From Parapedobacter sp. SGR-10 (GTDB taxonomy: Bacteria > Bacteroidota > Bacteroidia > Sphingobacteriales > Sphingobacteriaceae), in NCBI RefSeq assembly GCF_011030405.1, contig NZ_JAAJTJ010000017.1, positions 23,526 to 87,525 on the forward strand: a stretch of 64,000 nt of DNA, read 5' to 3'. A program made the position numbers and the translations under genes. The notes under the pieces are model-generated. The model made no database searches. It was not told the DNA's origin and saw only the letters and a program-made list of their open reading frames with translations. Positions 42,837 to 51,729 of the stretch are shown one piece after another; the first letter of the stretch is position 1; each line of letters opens with the position of its first letter.

Positions 42837-44150
42837 ATGAAAATTCTAAAATTCGGTGGAACTTCTGTAGGAAGTGCGGAACGTATCAAAGGGTTGCTAA
42901 GCATCGTAGACCCTTCTGAACGGCAAATCGTGGTTTTGTCTGCCGTGTCGGGCACGACGAATGCGTTGGTTGAAATTGGGCAGGCGTTTTTGGACAGCAA
43001 ACGCGATGAAGCCAAGACATTGATTAAAGGCCTCAAAGATAAATATGAAGATCTGATCAAGGAACTTTTTACCACCGAAGGAGGACTGAACAAGGGTAGA
43101 GAGCTTATCGATTATCATTTTAATCATATCGAATCGTTGGGCAATGATCTCTTCACACCTATCGAAGAAAAAATTATCCTGGCACAAGGGGAGCTGCTGT
43201 CCACAACGCTCTGGCACTTCCATTTGGAGGAGATTGGTGTGCCTTCAGTATTGTTGCCGGCTTTGGACTTCATGAAAATTGACGAGGACAATGAACCTAT
43301 TGTCGATTACATTACAGAAAAACTTACGCCGCTCTTGTCGGCCCACCCGGACAATAAGCTGTTTATCACCCAAGGCTATATCTGCCGTAATTCTTTTGGA
43401 GAAATCGACAATTTAAGAAGGGGTGGATCAGACTATACGGCCTCATTGATCGGTGCGGCTTTACGTGCCGAAGAAGTGCAGATATGGACAGACATCGACG
43501 GTATGCACAACAATGATCCTCGTGTGGTGACCGGAACCAAGCCGATAGCCAACCTTAGCTTTGATGAGGCGGCCGAATTGGCTTATTTTGGAGCTAAGAT
43601 CCTGCATCCGCAGAGTGTTTTCCCGGCCCAACGATACAATGTGCCTGTGCGCTTATTGAATACGATGGATCCTGCCGCTCATGGTACATTGATCTCCAAA
43701 AATGGTGGCGAAAAGGGAACTATCCGTGCCATCGCAGCCAAGGATGGCATTACGGCTATACATATACATTCTACCCGGATGCTGTTGGCCTACGGTTTCT
43801 TGCGCAAAGTATTCGAGATATTCGAGCGATACAAAACACCGATCGATATGATTACGACATCGGAAGTTGCTGTCTCCCTGACGATAGACGATACCAGCAA
43901 CCTGCTCGAAATCATCAAGGAAGTCGAATTGTTTGGCAAAGTAGGGGTGGACGAAGGGCAGACTATCATCTGTGTGGTCGGTGATTTTAGGGCCAATACG
44001 CATGGATATGCAGCTCGGGTATTGGATGCTGTGAAACACTTGCCTGTACGCATGATCTCTTACGGTGGATCGGACTATAATGTTTCTATATTGTTGGATT
44101 CTAAACACAAAACCGAGGCTTTGCGGTCGTTGCACAATAGATTATTTTAA
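42837..44150 (+). CDS. lysC: Aspartate kinase (monofunctional)
   Basis: A cytoplasmic kinase of 437 residues that phosphorylates aspartate, the entry to lysine, threonine and methionine. The N-terminus MKILKFGGTSVGSAERIKGL carries the KFGGTSV signature. GYICRNSFGEIDNLRRGGSD and YTASLIGAALRAEEVQIWTDIDGMHNND are the catalytic segments (the latter given in two overlapping parts). The C-terminal third holds two ACT domains (MITTSEVAVSLTIDDTSNLL and the final VRMISYGGSDYNVSILLDSK), the usual site of amino-acid feedback. lysA follows immediately, which suggests a lysine or diaminopimelate role. Confidence 0.95.
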   Translation: MKILKFGGTSVGSAERIKGLLSIVDPSERQIVVLSAVSGTTNALVEIGQAFLDSKRDEAKTLIKGLKDKYEDLIKELFTTEGGLNKGRELIDYHFNHIESLGNDLFTPIEEKIILAQGELLSTTLWHFHLEEIGVPSVLLPALDFMKIDEDNEPIVDYITEKLTPLLSAHPDNKLFITQGYICRNSFGEIDNLRRGGSDYTASLIGAALRAEEVQIWTDIDGMHNNDPRVVTGTKPIANLSFDEAAELAYFGAKILHPQSVFPAQRYNVPVRLLNTMDPAAHGTLISKNGGEKGTIRAIAAKDGITAIHIHSTRMLLAYGFLRKVFEIFERYKTPIDMITTSEVAVSLTIDDTSNLLEIIKEVELFGKVGVDEGQTIICVVGDFRANTHGYAARVLDAVKHLPVRMISYGGSDYNVSILLDSKHKTEALRSLHNRLF

Positions 44151-45317
44151 GTGAGCATGTTCAATAACAAGACTATGCTGGACAGGTTTTCAGCATTAGA
44201 AACACCATTTTACTTCTACGATCTCGATCTGCTCGAACAAACATTGGATGCTGCAAAGAAAGCGGCAGACAAAAGGGGATTTCATATACATTACGCATTA
44301 AAGGCCAATTTCAATGAACACATTCTGGCTCTTATACAGTCTAAAGGCTTTGGGGCAGATTGTGTAAGTGGTAATGAGGTGCAAAAATCCATTGATATGG
44401 GGTTTGATGCAAGTAAGATCACATTTGCCGGAGTAGGGAAGTCGGACAAGGAAATCATAGCGGCTTTACAGCATCATATATTTGCATTCAATGTGGAGTC
44501 CATTCAGGAAATGGAAGTCATCAATGACCTGGCACAGAGGTTGGGGGTGACGGCCAACGTTTCTTTGCGGATCAATCCCAATATTGATGCCCATACCCAC
44601 CATTATATCACCACAGGATTGGATGAGAATAAATTTGGTGTACCCAATTCGGAATTGGAAAAAGCAGCATCGGTCCTGCGCGGATGCGAGGCTGTCAATC
44701 TGGTAGGGCTGCATTTTCATGTGGGATCACAGATACTGGATATGAATGTGTTCAAAAGTTTGTGCGTCAAAGTCAATGAATGGAAAAATTGGTTTGAAGA
44801 ACGGGGTACCTATATCAAGGTGCTCAATGTAGGTGGCGGACTAGGTGTGGACTATAAAGCGCCGGATGAAAATCCCATTCCCGATTTTGAAGCTTATTTT
44901 GACGTGTTTGACAAATTTTTGGAGCGAAATTCAAAGCAGGAGGTGCATTTTGAGTTGGGAAGGGCCTTGGTGGCACAGTGCGGTAGCTTGGTCAGCAAAG
45001 TGCTCTATACGAAAAGCGGTATAAAAAAGCACTTTTTGATCGTGGATGCCGGTATGACCGAGCTTATGCGTCCGGCATTGTATCAGGCTTACCATAAGAT
45101 CGAACGGATCGGCGAAGATAAAGGGGAAGAGGTGTTGAATTATGATGTCGTGGGGCCGATTTGTGAGAGTTCGGACTGTTTTGGCAAGGAAGTTGAGCTA
45201 CCTCGTTGCCAGCGTGGCGATCTGATCGCCATTCGCACAGCTGGAGCTTATGGTGAGGTCATGGCCTCACGTTACAATCTCCGTGAGGAGATACGGTATG
45301 TATATTCGGAAGTTTAA
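44151..45317 (+). CDS. lysA: Diaminopimelate decarboxylase
   Basis: A cytoplasmic PLP enzyme of 388 residues making lysine from meso-diaminopimelate. The PLP lysine is K51 in HIHYALKANFN. Further motifs: GLHFHVGSQILD, LNVGGGLGVDY, the FELGRALVAQCG segment, and GPICESSDCFGKEVELP with the cysteine that completes the active site of the partner subunit. The gene starts at GTG 44151 directly after the kinase stop, or at ATG 44157. Its end is followed by a palindromic repeat. The coupling to aspartate kinase supports DapDC over other fold III decarboxylases. Confidence 0.94.
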   Translation: MSMFNNKTMLDRFSALETPFYFYDLDLLEQTLDAAKKAADKRGFHIHYALKANFNEHILALIQSKGFGADCVSGNEVQKSIDMGFDASKITFAGVGKSDKEIIAALQHHIFAFNVESIQEMEVINDLAQRLGVTANVSLRINPNIDAHTHHYITTGLDENKFGVPNSELEKAASVLRGCEAVNLVGLHFHVGSQILDMNVFKSLCVKVNEWKNWFEERGTYIKVLNVGGGLGVDYKAPDENPIPDFEAYFDVFDKFLERNSKQEVHFELGRALVAQCGSLVSKVLYTKSGIKKHFLIVDAGMTELMRPALYQAYHKIERIGEDKGEEVLNYDVVGPICESSDCFGKEVELPRCQRGDLIAIRTAGAYGEVMASRYNLREEIRYVYSEV

Positions 45318-45383
45318 CGCTGGCGCACGAATCCTTTCGTGTGCCATAGATAACAAGCACACGAAGGGATTCGTGCGCTAGCA
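45318..45383. repeat. GCGCACGAATCC palindrome, copy 2
   Basis: The same 22-base arms as at 41587, with one mismatch between arms (45323-45344 and 45357-45378), starting just after the lysA stop. Part of it is duplicated downstream: the 17-base TGCCATAGATAACAAGC occurs at 45342-45358 and again at 45389-45405, and CGCTAGCAAG at about 45376-45385 and 45418-45427. Confidence 0.88.
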
Positions 45384-45450
45384 AGGGATGCCATAGATAA
45401 CAAGCGAGAGACCTAACGCTAGCAAGAGTCGCTACACAACAGATAAAACT

Positions 45451-46533
45451 ATGTCAACAAAACAAGAAAAGATACAGAATTTTGATCCTTCACAACCGGG
45501 ATTGGCAGAAGCCAGTATTTTCGGGTTACCTTTTACAGCGGATGAAAGTGACATCGTGATCGTGGCTGTTCCCTGGGAAGTGACAGTGAGTTATGGAGCC
45601 GGAGCTTCCGACGGACCTAAAGCCATTCTGGATGCTTCCTATCAAGTGGATCTGTTGCACCAGGACTTTCCTGATCTGTGGAAACTGGGTATATACCTGG
45701 ATGAAGGACCATCGCATTGGAAAGCAAATAGTGATCTTTATAAGGAAAAAGCGGCGCCGCTGATCGAAGCTTTGGAAAATGGAGAGCGTATAGCGGATGA
45801 TCGGGAACTGCAAGCAGATCTGGACGCCATCAATGCAGCTTCGGCCCAATTGAAGCGTGAAGTGAAGGAGCGCGTGCTGTCATGGCAACAGAAAGGAAAG
45901 AAAGTGATCTTATTGGGCGGAGATCATTCGACGCCATTAGGCTATTATGAGGCTTTGGGTACAGCTTATGCCAATTTTGGTATCTTACATTTCGATGCGC
46001 ACATGGACTTGCGTGAGGCGTACGAAGGATTTACGTATTCACACGCTTCCATTATGTACAATGCGACCCGTCTTCCACAGGTCAGCAAATTGGTGCAGGT
46101 AGGTATTCGGGACTTTTGCGAGCAGGAACTGAAGGAGGTACAATCATCGGAGGACATCAAGGTCTTTACGGATGCTGATTTGAAAAAGGGACAGTTTGAG
46201 GGCAAAACGTGGCAAGAGCAGGTCGATAGGATCATTGGTGTATTGCCGCAATATGTGGCCGTAAGCTTTGATATCGATGTTTTGCAGCAATGGTATTGTC
46301 CGAATACGGGTACACCTGTGCCGGGGGGCTTATCTTATGAGCAAGCGGTCTACGCTTTGAACAGATTGGCTGCATCTGAAAAGAAAATAATTGGAATAGA
46401 TCTGGTGGAAGTCGCACCCGGTGAGGATGAGTGGGATGGAAATGTAGGGGCCCGGTTGTTGTTTCACTTATGCGGTGTATTAGCCAAGAATAATGGTTTG
46501 GCTGTAGGGGATAGGGTAGTGTTGGGAGATTGA
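45451..46533 (+). CDS. Agmatinase/arginase-family hydrolase
   Basis: A binuclear-manganese ureohydrolase-fold enzyme of 360 residues. Metal-binding motifs are visible: VILLGGDHSTPLGYYEAL (near 152-169), LHFDAHMDLREAYEGF (near 178-193) and AVSFDIDVLQQWYCPNTGTP (near 270). The last motif lacks the usual DP of SxDxDxxDP, replaced by a loop ending in CPNTGTPVPGGL. Family members hydrolyse agmatine, arginine, formimidoylglutamate or guanidino acids. Bacteroidota versions of this length are usually annotated agmatinase; the substrate is not proven. It is flanked by a terminator downstream. Confidence 0.88.
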   Translation: MSTKQEKIQNFDPSQPGLAEASIFGLPFTADESDIVIVAVPWEVTVSYGAGASDGPKAILDASYQVDLLHQDFPDLWKLGIYLDEGPSHWKANSDLYKEKAAPLIEALENGERIADDRELQADLDAINAASAQLKREVKERVLSWQQKGKKVILLGGDHSTPLGYYEALGTAYANFGILHFDAHMDLREAYEGFTYSHASIMYNATRLPQVSKLVQVGIRDFCEQELKEVQSSEDIKVFTDADLKKGQFEGKTWQEQVDRIIGVLPQYVAVSFDIDVLQQWYCPNTGTPVPGGLSYEQAVYALNRLAASEKKIIGIDLVEVAPGEDEWDGNVGARLLFHLCGVLAKNNGLAVGDRVVLGD

Positions 46534-46560
46534 TACCTGCTCGGAAAGATAAATTAAGAG

Positions 46561-46595
46561 GGCTGTCTTTAGGAAAAGGCAGCCTTTTGATTTTC
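46561..46595 (+). terminator. Intrinsic terminator after the agmatinase-family gene
   Basis: GGCTGTCTT and AAGGCAGCC form a 9-bp stem (one G-U) with a six-base loop, followed by TTTTGATTTTC. The rest of the gap up to 46830 is AT-rich and shows no gene. Confidence 0.65.
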
Positions 46596-46830
46596 TTGGA
46601 AAAATCATAATTTGAATAAAATTGCGTTATATTATAAGGTGCGTAATTTAAGAGTGCGTAAACCAAAGAAGCCGATTGTTGCATCCAATTATCGCTGTAT
46701 CGTAAAAAATACAACAAATTGATGAATATAAATGCGGTGGGTACTTTTTTTGTATACATTTCCTCTGAGAGTAAATCTTTAAGAGGCAGAGGAGAGATCG
46801 ATAAATACCTTTTATATGCAACATTCATAA

Positions 46831-46862
46831 ATTGCATATGAAAAGGAATTTATCTAAGTTTG
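46831..46862 (+). promoter_or_regulatory. Bacteroidota-type promoter for the ABC exporter
   Basis: ATTG at 46831-46834, a 20-base spacer and TAAGTTTG at 46855-46862, 16 bases before the ATG at 46879. Same spacing as at 1116 and 19112. Confidence 0.55.
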
Positions 46863-46878
46863 TAGCTTAGTTTAATAG

Positions 46879-48720
46879 ATGAAGACATATTTTAGATTAT
46901 TGTCCTTTGCCAAGCCTATTGAAAAATATGCTATACCATACGTTATCTTTACGGTCATCACCGTGGTATTTGGTACGTTAAATTTAGCTTTATTGGCACC
47001 ACTGCTGCAAGTGCTGTTCAAGGGGTCGGGAACGGATATTGATGGAAGCGATATTGTTATTACCAAGCCCGAAAGTGCATTCGACCTGCCGGAATGGTTT
47101 ACTTACTATGCGGATAGGATGTACACGCAATTCGGTGCTTACGATGCATTGAAGTATGTTTGCATAGGTATCATTATTTCTGTCTTTATCAGTAATCTGT
47201 TCAGGTACTTCTCCCAGCGTGTGATGGAGAATTTTAGGATCAACACCTTGTTAAATTTGAGACGTGTTGTATTCGATAGTGTGATGGATAAGCATTTGGG
47301 TTTTTTCTCCAACCAACGTAAAGGAGATATCATGTCCAAAGTATCCTCCGATGTACAAGTTGTACAGTATTCAGTGACAGGGACTTTGCAGGTTATATTT
47401 AAAGAACCGCTACAGCTTATTGCCTACGTTTTTATGCTTTTTGCTATTTCGGCCAAATTGACCCTGTTTTCATTGATGGTCATTCCTATTTCCGCATTTA
47501 TCATTTCACGTATTGTCAAGACATTGAAAGCGCAAGCCATTGAAGGACAGAAATCATACAGTAATATGATCTCCTATTTGGATGAGGCGCTATCCGGGGT
47601 TCGTATTATCAAGGCTTTCAACGCATCGGATTTTGTCAAGCACCGTTTTCACAACGAGAACAGCTACTATGCCAAGATCATGCGTCGAATGGTACGTCGC
47701 CAGCAGTTGGGATCTCCGGTGTCGGAATTGTTGGGGGTAGTGATGGTGGCCATTATCCTGTTGTATGGTGGGCATCTGGTGCTGACGGGGCAGGGTGAAT
47801 TGAAGGCTTCGGAGTTTATTGCCTATATTGCCCTGTTTTCACAAGTCATGCGTCCGGCCAAAGCGTTGACCGATTCGTTTGCCAATATACATCACGGTAT
47901 CGCTGCCGGTGAACGTGTACTCCAACTGATCGATGAAAAAAATGAAGTTGTAGACAAAGAAAATGCCATTGCTGTCACTTCTTTTGAAAGTGCGATAGAG
48001 TTTGATCAGGTACATTTTGCGTATGATGATACCAAAGAAGTATTGTCCGATATCAATATAGAAGTCAAAAAGGGACAGACCGTCGCGTTGGTAGGACCAT
48101 CGGGTGGAGGAAAGTCTACGTTAGTCGACTTGATACCACGTTTTATGGACGTTACCCAAGGAGCAGTTTATTTTGATGGTAAGGATCTACGCGACTTGAA
48201 ACAAGACTCGTTGCGCAACCTGATCGGGGTAGTCAACCAGGAGTCAATTTTGTTCAATGATACCGTATTCAATAATATTGCATTTGCCAATCAATCTGCT
48301 ACGATAGAAGAAGTGGTCGCAGCCGCCAAGATTGCGAATGCACATGAGTTTATTGAGAAATTGAGTAGTGGCTACGATACCAATATAGGTGACCGGGGAA
48401 CAAAACTTTCGGGTGGACAGAAGCAACGTTTATGCATAGCGCGTGCTGTATTAAAGAATCCACCTATCATGCTATTGGATGAGGCTACATCGGCACTGGA
48501 TACAGAGTCGGAAAGACTGGTGCAGGATTCCTTGTACAAATTGATGGAAAACAGGACGACGGTCGTTATTGCCCACCGATTGAGCACTATTCAAAATGCT
48601 GATAAGATCATTGTGATCGATGGGGGTAGGGTTGTAGAACAGGGGACGCACTTGGAGTTGATCAGTCGCCATGGACTGTACAAGAGGCTGATCGACATGC
48701 AGCAATTTGTAGATGCGTAG
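46879..48720 (+). CDS. ABC exporter, MsbA-like lipid flippase
   Basis: A fused membrane/ATPase half-transporter of 613 residues that acts as a dimer. Six membrane segments occupy about 1-330. The ATPase has Walker A GPSGGGKSTLVDLI (near 405-418), the signature LSGGQKQRLCIARAVL (near 510), Walker B IMLLDEATSALD (near 530) and the H-loop IAHRLSTIQNADK (near 563). MsbA-type proteins flip lipid A core; drug exporters look alike, so the substrate is an inference from single-gene context. The stop codon adjoins a GTAGAGAC palindrome. Confidence 0.92.
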   Translation: MKTYFRLLSFAKPIEKYAIPYVIFTVITVVFGTLNLALLAPLLQVLFKGSGTDIDGSDIVITKPESAFDLPEWFTYYADRMYTQFGAYDALKYVCIGIIISVFISNLFRYFSQRVMENFRINTLLNLRRVVFDSVMDKHLGFFSNQRKGDIMSKVSSDVQVVQYSVTGTLQVIFKEPLQLIAYVFMLFAISAKLTLFSLMVIPISAFIISRIVKTLKAQAIEGQKSYSNMISYLDEALSGVRIIKAFNASDFVKHRFHNENSYYAKIMRRMVRRQQLGSPVSELLGVVMVAIILLYGGHLVLTGQGELKASEFIAYIALFSQVMRPAKALTDSFANIHHGIAAGERVLQLIDEKNEVVDKENAIAVTSFESAIEFDQVHFAYDDTKEVLSDINIEVKKGQTVALVGPSGGGKSTLVDLIPRFMDVTQGAVYFDGKDLRDLKQDSLRNLIGVVNQESILFNDTVFNNIAFANQSATIEEVVAAAKIANAHEFIEKLSSGYDTNIGDRGTKLSGGQKQRLCIARAVLKNPPIMLLDEATSALDTESERLVQDSLYKLMENRTTVVIAHRLSTIQNADKIIVIDGGRVVEQGTHLELISRHGLYKRLIDMQQFVDA

Positions 48721-48747
48721 TAGAGACACAATGCATGGTGTCTCTAC
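48720..48747. repeat. GTAGAGAC-type palindrome, copy 4, abutting a stop codon
   Basis: GTAGAGACAC and GTGTCTCTAC pair around an 8-base centre containing ATGCAT. The first base is the G of the exporter's TAG stop, and TAGTAG is created at the joint. Confidence 0.85.
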
Positions 48748-48771
48748 AATGATATTACCATTGTTTTTTGA

Positions 48772-48779
48772 TACCTTTG
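48772..48779 (+). promoter_or_regulatory. -7 box for mqnE
   Basis: TACCTTTG, 19 bases before the mqnE ATG. No good -33 box at 19-20 bases upstream. Confidence 0.4.
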
Positions 48780-48798
48780 TATAGGAAGAAGAGCGCTT

Positions 48799-49992
48799 AT
48801 GAATGCAGAGCAAAAATTAGGTTTTTTAATAAACAATAGAAATTTAGATACGGATCTAAAACGCATAGCCGAAAAAGTAAGAGAAAGTGAACGGATTACT
48901 TTTGATGAAGGCGTACTTCTTTATGAAAAAGGAGATTTAAACTATTTAGGTGTACTCGCCAATTATATCCGTGAAAAGAGACATGGGGACAAGACCTATT
49001 TCAACCGCAATTTTCATATAGAACCTACCAATGTCTGTGTCTACGATTGCAAATTCTGTTCGTATTCACGAATGATCAAGCAACGTGAGGAAGGTTGGGA
49101 AATGGATGTGGAGGGGATGATGGATATCGTACGTAGGTATGACGACGAGCCTGTGACCGAAGTCCACATCACGGGTGGTGTCGTACCTAAGCAAAATCTG
49201 GAATTTTATGCGGAGTTTTTCAAAAAATGTAAGGCACATCGTCCGGAGCTACATATCAAGGGGCTCACACCTGTAGAGTACTATTATATTTTCAAAAAAG
49301 CGAAGTTAAGCCATTACGAAGGGTTGAGATATCTTCAGGCATGTGGGTTGGACTCCATGCCGGGAGGAGGGGCTGAGATATTCCATTCCGACGTCCGGGA
49401 GAAAATCGCCCATGATAAATGTACGGCCGAACAATGGTTGGATATCCACGAGCAGGCGCATAAATTGGGTATGCATACGAATGCTACTATGCTTTATGGA
49501 CATATCGAAGAGTTTTGGCATCGTATAGACCATATGGATAGATTGCGTCAATTGCAGGATCGTACTGGAGGTTTTCAAACGTTTATCCCTTTGAAATTCA
49601 GGAATAAAGACAATCAAATGTCGGATGTGCCCGAAGTATCCGTTGTGGAAGACCTGCGTAACTATGCTGTGGCACGTATCTATCTGGATAATTTCGACCA
49701 TGTCAAAGCTTATTGGGCGATGATTTCACGTGATACAGCTCAATTGTCGTTGGCATACGGTGTGGATGATATTGATGGTACACTGGATGACACGACCAAA
49801 ATTTATAGTATGGCAGGTGCGGAAGAGCAAAATCCGGCAATGAGCACCAAAGAATTGGTGGAATTGATTCGGAATGTGGGCCGTCATCCTATCGAACGGG
49901 ATACACTGTACAACGTCGTCACAGACTACAAGGATGTAGTATTTGAAGAGGATAAACCTGCTAAGTATTATGCGCTTCCGGTTGTGAATTGA
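48799..49992 (+). CDS. mqnE: Aminofutalosine synthase (radical SAM)
   Basis: A radical-SAM enzyme of 397 residues that joins a chorismate-derived enol pyruvate ether with S-adenosylmethionine to give aminofutalosine, the committed step of the futalosine route to menaquinone. The iron-sulfur cluster is held by C80, C84 and C87 in CVYDCKFCSYSR. Other family text: THFNR-like TYFNRNFHIEPTN, VHITGGVVPKQNLEFY, IKGLTPVEYYYIFKKAK, GLDSMPGGGAEIF, TNATMLYGHIEE and FIPLKFRNKDNQM. mqnA lies one gene further on, which supports this pathway. Confidence 0.95.
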   Translation: MNAEQKLGFLINNRNLDTDLKRIAEKVRESERITFDEGVLLYEKGDLNYLGVLANYIREKRHGDKTYFNRNFHIEPTNVCVYDCKFCSYSRMIKQREEGWEMDVEGMMDIVRRYDDEPVTEVHITGGVVPKQNLEFYAEFFKKCKAHRPELHIKGLTPVEYYYIFKKAKLSHYEGLRYLQACGLDSMPGGGAEIFHSDVREKIAHDKCTAEQWLDIHEQAHKLGMHTNATMLYGHIEEFWHRIDHMDRLRQLQDRTGGFQTFIPLKFRNKDNQMSDVPEVSVVEDLRNYAVARIYLDNFDHVKAYWAMISRDTAQLSLAYGVDDIDGTLDDTTKIYSMAGAEEQNPAMSTKELVELIRNVGRHPIERDTLYNVVTDYKDVVFEEDKPAKYYALPVVN

Positions 49993-50029
49993 CGGGAGTG
50001 TCCGAAAAGTAGCGGTTGCCGTTGTTTAT

Positions 50030-50105
50030 GTCATTCCTAGGTACGAAGAATCTATTTTTTTAATGCGTTCAAAATGGTTTTAGATTCTTACTTTGTCAGA
50101 ATGAC
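50030..50105. repeat. GTCATTC/GAATGAC inverted repeat
   Basis: GTCATTC at 50030-50036 and GAATGAC at 50099-50105 enclose GAAGAATCTA and TAGATTCTTA. It belongs to the loose family at 35190 and 53839 and follows the mqnE stop by 37 bases. Confidence 0.7.
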
Positions 50106-50151
50106 AAATCTTTCGGGTTCTCCCTTTTAAAATGTGAAGCACTTAAAAAAA

Positions 50152-50358
50152 CAGTTTAGTAACCAACTCGTCATTTCGACGAAGAATGAGGAGAACCGAG
50201 CAATGCGAGCTCATCGCAGATAAATCTATGGTTGAACAGGGTTAATCTCCTACTTGGCCATAGATTTTACTTCGTAGAGCTCACTTCGTTCGGTTCTCTT
50301 CGTCGTACCTCCTCATCGAAAGGACGGCAAAGTTTGGTTAAAGAAATGTATAATTACC
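50152..50358 (-). repeat. Dispersed palindromic element, copy B (inverted)
   Basis: The reverse complement of this stretch matches 32915-33120 nearly base for base over both arms; only the centre differs (GTTGAACAGGGTTAATCTCC here). It fills most of the 389-base gap between mqnE and the phosphatase gene, ending in ATAATTACC. Confidence 0.85.
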
Positions 50359-50381
50359 AAAAACAGATATCATATTAAGAT

Positions 50382-50999
50382 TTGAAGAAGACTTTTTATT
50401 TCATCAGACACGGACAGACAGACCTTAATCTCAAAGGGATCGTACAAGGAAGGGGTGTCAATACCCCCCTCAACACAAACGGTTTGAAACAGGCAAAAGC
50501 CTTTTTTGAGCACTACAAAAATATTCCTTTTGATAAAATATATACATCGACCTTACTGCGTACCCATCAAACGGTAGCACCCTTTGTACAATTGGGGATT
50601 CCCTATGAAGAATTGGAAGGGTTAGACGAGATCAGTTGGGGCATTTATGAGGGAAAAGAACAAAACGAATCTATCATGAAGGGCTTCGAGACCGTGATCG
50701 GTCGCTGGCGAAACAATGATTTGGATCATTGCATAGAGAATGGTGAGTCCCCCAACGAATTGGTCGCTCGTCAAAAAGAGGCGATAACACATATGCTCCA
50801 ACAGAAAGATGAGGAGACCGTATTGGTTTGTATGCACGGCAGAGCACTACGTATATTACTTTGTCATTTGACCGATATCCCGGTGTGCCAAATGGACGAT
50901 TTTCCCCATACCAATACTGCCCTATATGTCCTGGAATATGACTATAACGAGTTTTCCATCATAGATTATTACAATACGGCACACTTAGCGTCTCTGTAA
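50382..50999 (+). CDS. Histidine phosphatase (phosphoglycerate-mutase-like)
   Basis: A cytoplasmic enzyme of 205 residues of the histidine phosphatase superfamily, branch 1. The phospho-accepting histidine is in FYFIRHGQTDLNLKGIVQGR (residues 5-24), TSTLLRTHQTVAP follows, and the second catalytic histidine is in VCMHGRALRILLCHLTDIP. Translation seems to start at TTG 50382. Its stop overlaps the mqnA start by one base (TAATG), so the two are translationally coupled. The substrate may be a futalosine-pathway or unrelated phosphate; only the position suggests a link. Confidence 0.88.
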   Translation: MKKTFYFIRHGQTDLNLKGIVQGRGVNTPLNTNGLKQAKAFFEHYKNIPFDKIYTSTLLRTHQTVAPFVQLGIPYEELEGLDEISWGIYEGKEQNESIMKGFETVIGRWRNNDLDHCIENGESPNELVARQKEAITHMLQQKDEETVLVCMHGRALRILLCHLTDIPVCQMDDFPHTNTALYVLEYDYNEFSIIDYYNTAHLASL

Positions 51000-51718
51000 T
51001 GAATAAAATTAAGATTTCCGCAGTAAGTTACACCAACACACTGCCATTTATCCAAGGTATAAAATCTTCACCTGTCATGCAGCAGATTGACCTGCAGGTA
51101 GACTATCCCGCAGAATGTGCACGTAAAGTAATAAAGAACGAAGTAGATCTCGGTATTATTCCCATTGCAGCTCTGCTCGATATTCCGAATGCACAGATCA
51201 TCAGCAACTACTGTATAGGAGCGGAGGGAAAAGTCGATTCCGTATTTATATTTTCGGATAAACCTATAGAGAACGTTAGTACCATTAAACTGGATAAGCA
51301 ATCGAGGACGTCCAATGGATTGGCGAGGATATTGCTCCGGTATTATTGGAATCATGAGGTTCAGCTCGTGGATGATGGAGAGTCCGATGCTTATGTGCTG
51401 ATCGGTGACCGCACTTTTGGGAAAAAGGATACGGTACCGTATGCCTATGATTTAGGTTATTATTGGAAACAATTCACGGGTCTTCCATTTGCTTTTGCAG
51501 TTTGGGTAGCCAATAAAGAGTTGCCACAAGATTTTGTGGAAGAGTTTGACCGTGCATTGGCCCATGGTGTAGCGCATGCTACAGATGTGATAGAAGGCTT
51601 GCCGCTTTACGAAAACTTCGATTATTTGACCTATTTGACAGAAAGCCTGGACTTTCACCTTACGGACAAAAAAAGAGAGGCTATCGCCAGGTATCTGGAG
51701 TTGTACCGGACTTTATAG
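50999..51718 (+). CDS. mqnA: Chorismate dehydratase
   Basis: A cytoplasmic enzyme of 239 residues that dehydrates chorismate to 3-enolpyruvoylbenzoate, the substrate of MqnE. It has the periplasmic-binding-protein-like fold of the MqnA/MqnD family: KISAVSYTNTLPFIQGI at the N-terminus, DYPAECARKVIKNEVDLGII, IPIAALLDIPNAQII, NYCIGAEGKVDSVFIFS and FTGLPFAFAVWVANKEL. The start ATG overlaps the preceding phosphatase stop. With mqnE it gives both early steps of the futalosine pathway; mqnB, mqnC and mqnD are not in the window. Confidence 0.93.
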   Translation: MNKIKISAVSYTNTLPFIQGIKSSPVMQQIDLQVDYPAECARKVIKNEVDLGIIPIAALLDIPNAQIISNYCIGAEGKVDSVFIFSDKPIENVSTIKLDKQSRTSNGLARILLRYYWNHEVQLVDDGESDAYVLIGDRTFGKKDTVPYAYDLGYYWKQFTGLPFAFAVWVANKELPQDFVEEFDRALAHGVAHATDVIEGLPLYENFDYLTYLTESLDFHLTDKKREAIARYLELYRTL

Positions 51719-51729
51719 GCTCAATTTTC

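Noticed and set aside
46232..46837. Open frame of 201 codons on the minus strand
   Set aside because: It overlaps the intact agmatinase-family gene and its terminator, is rich in H, P and Y without domain signatures, and has no promoter-like box.
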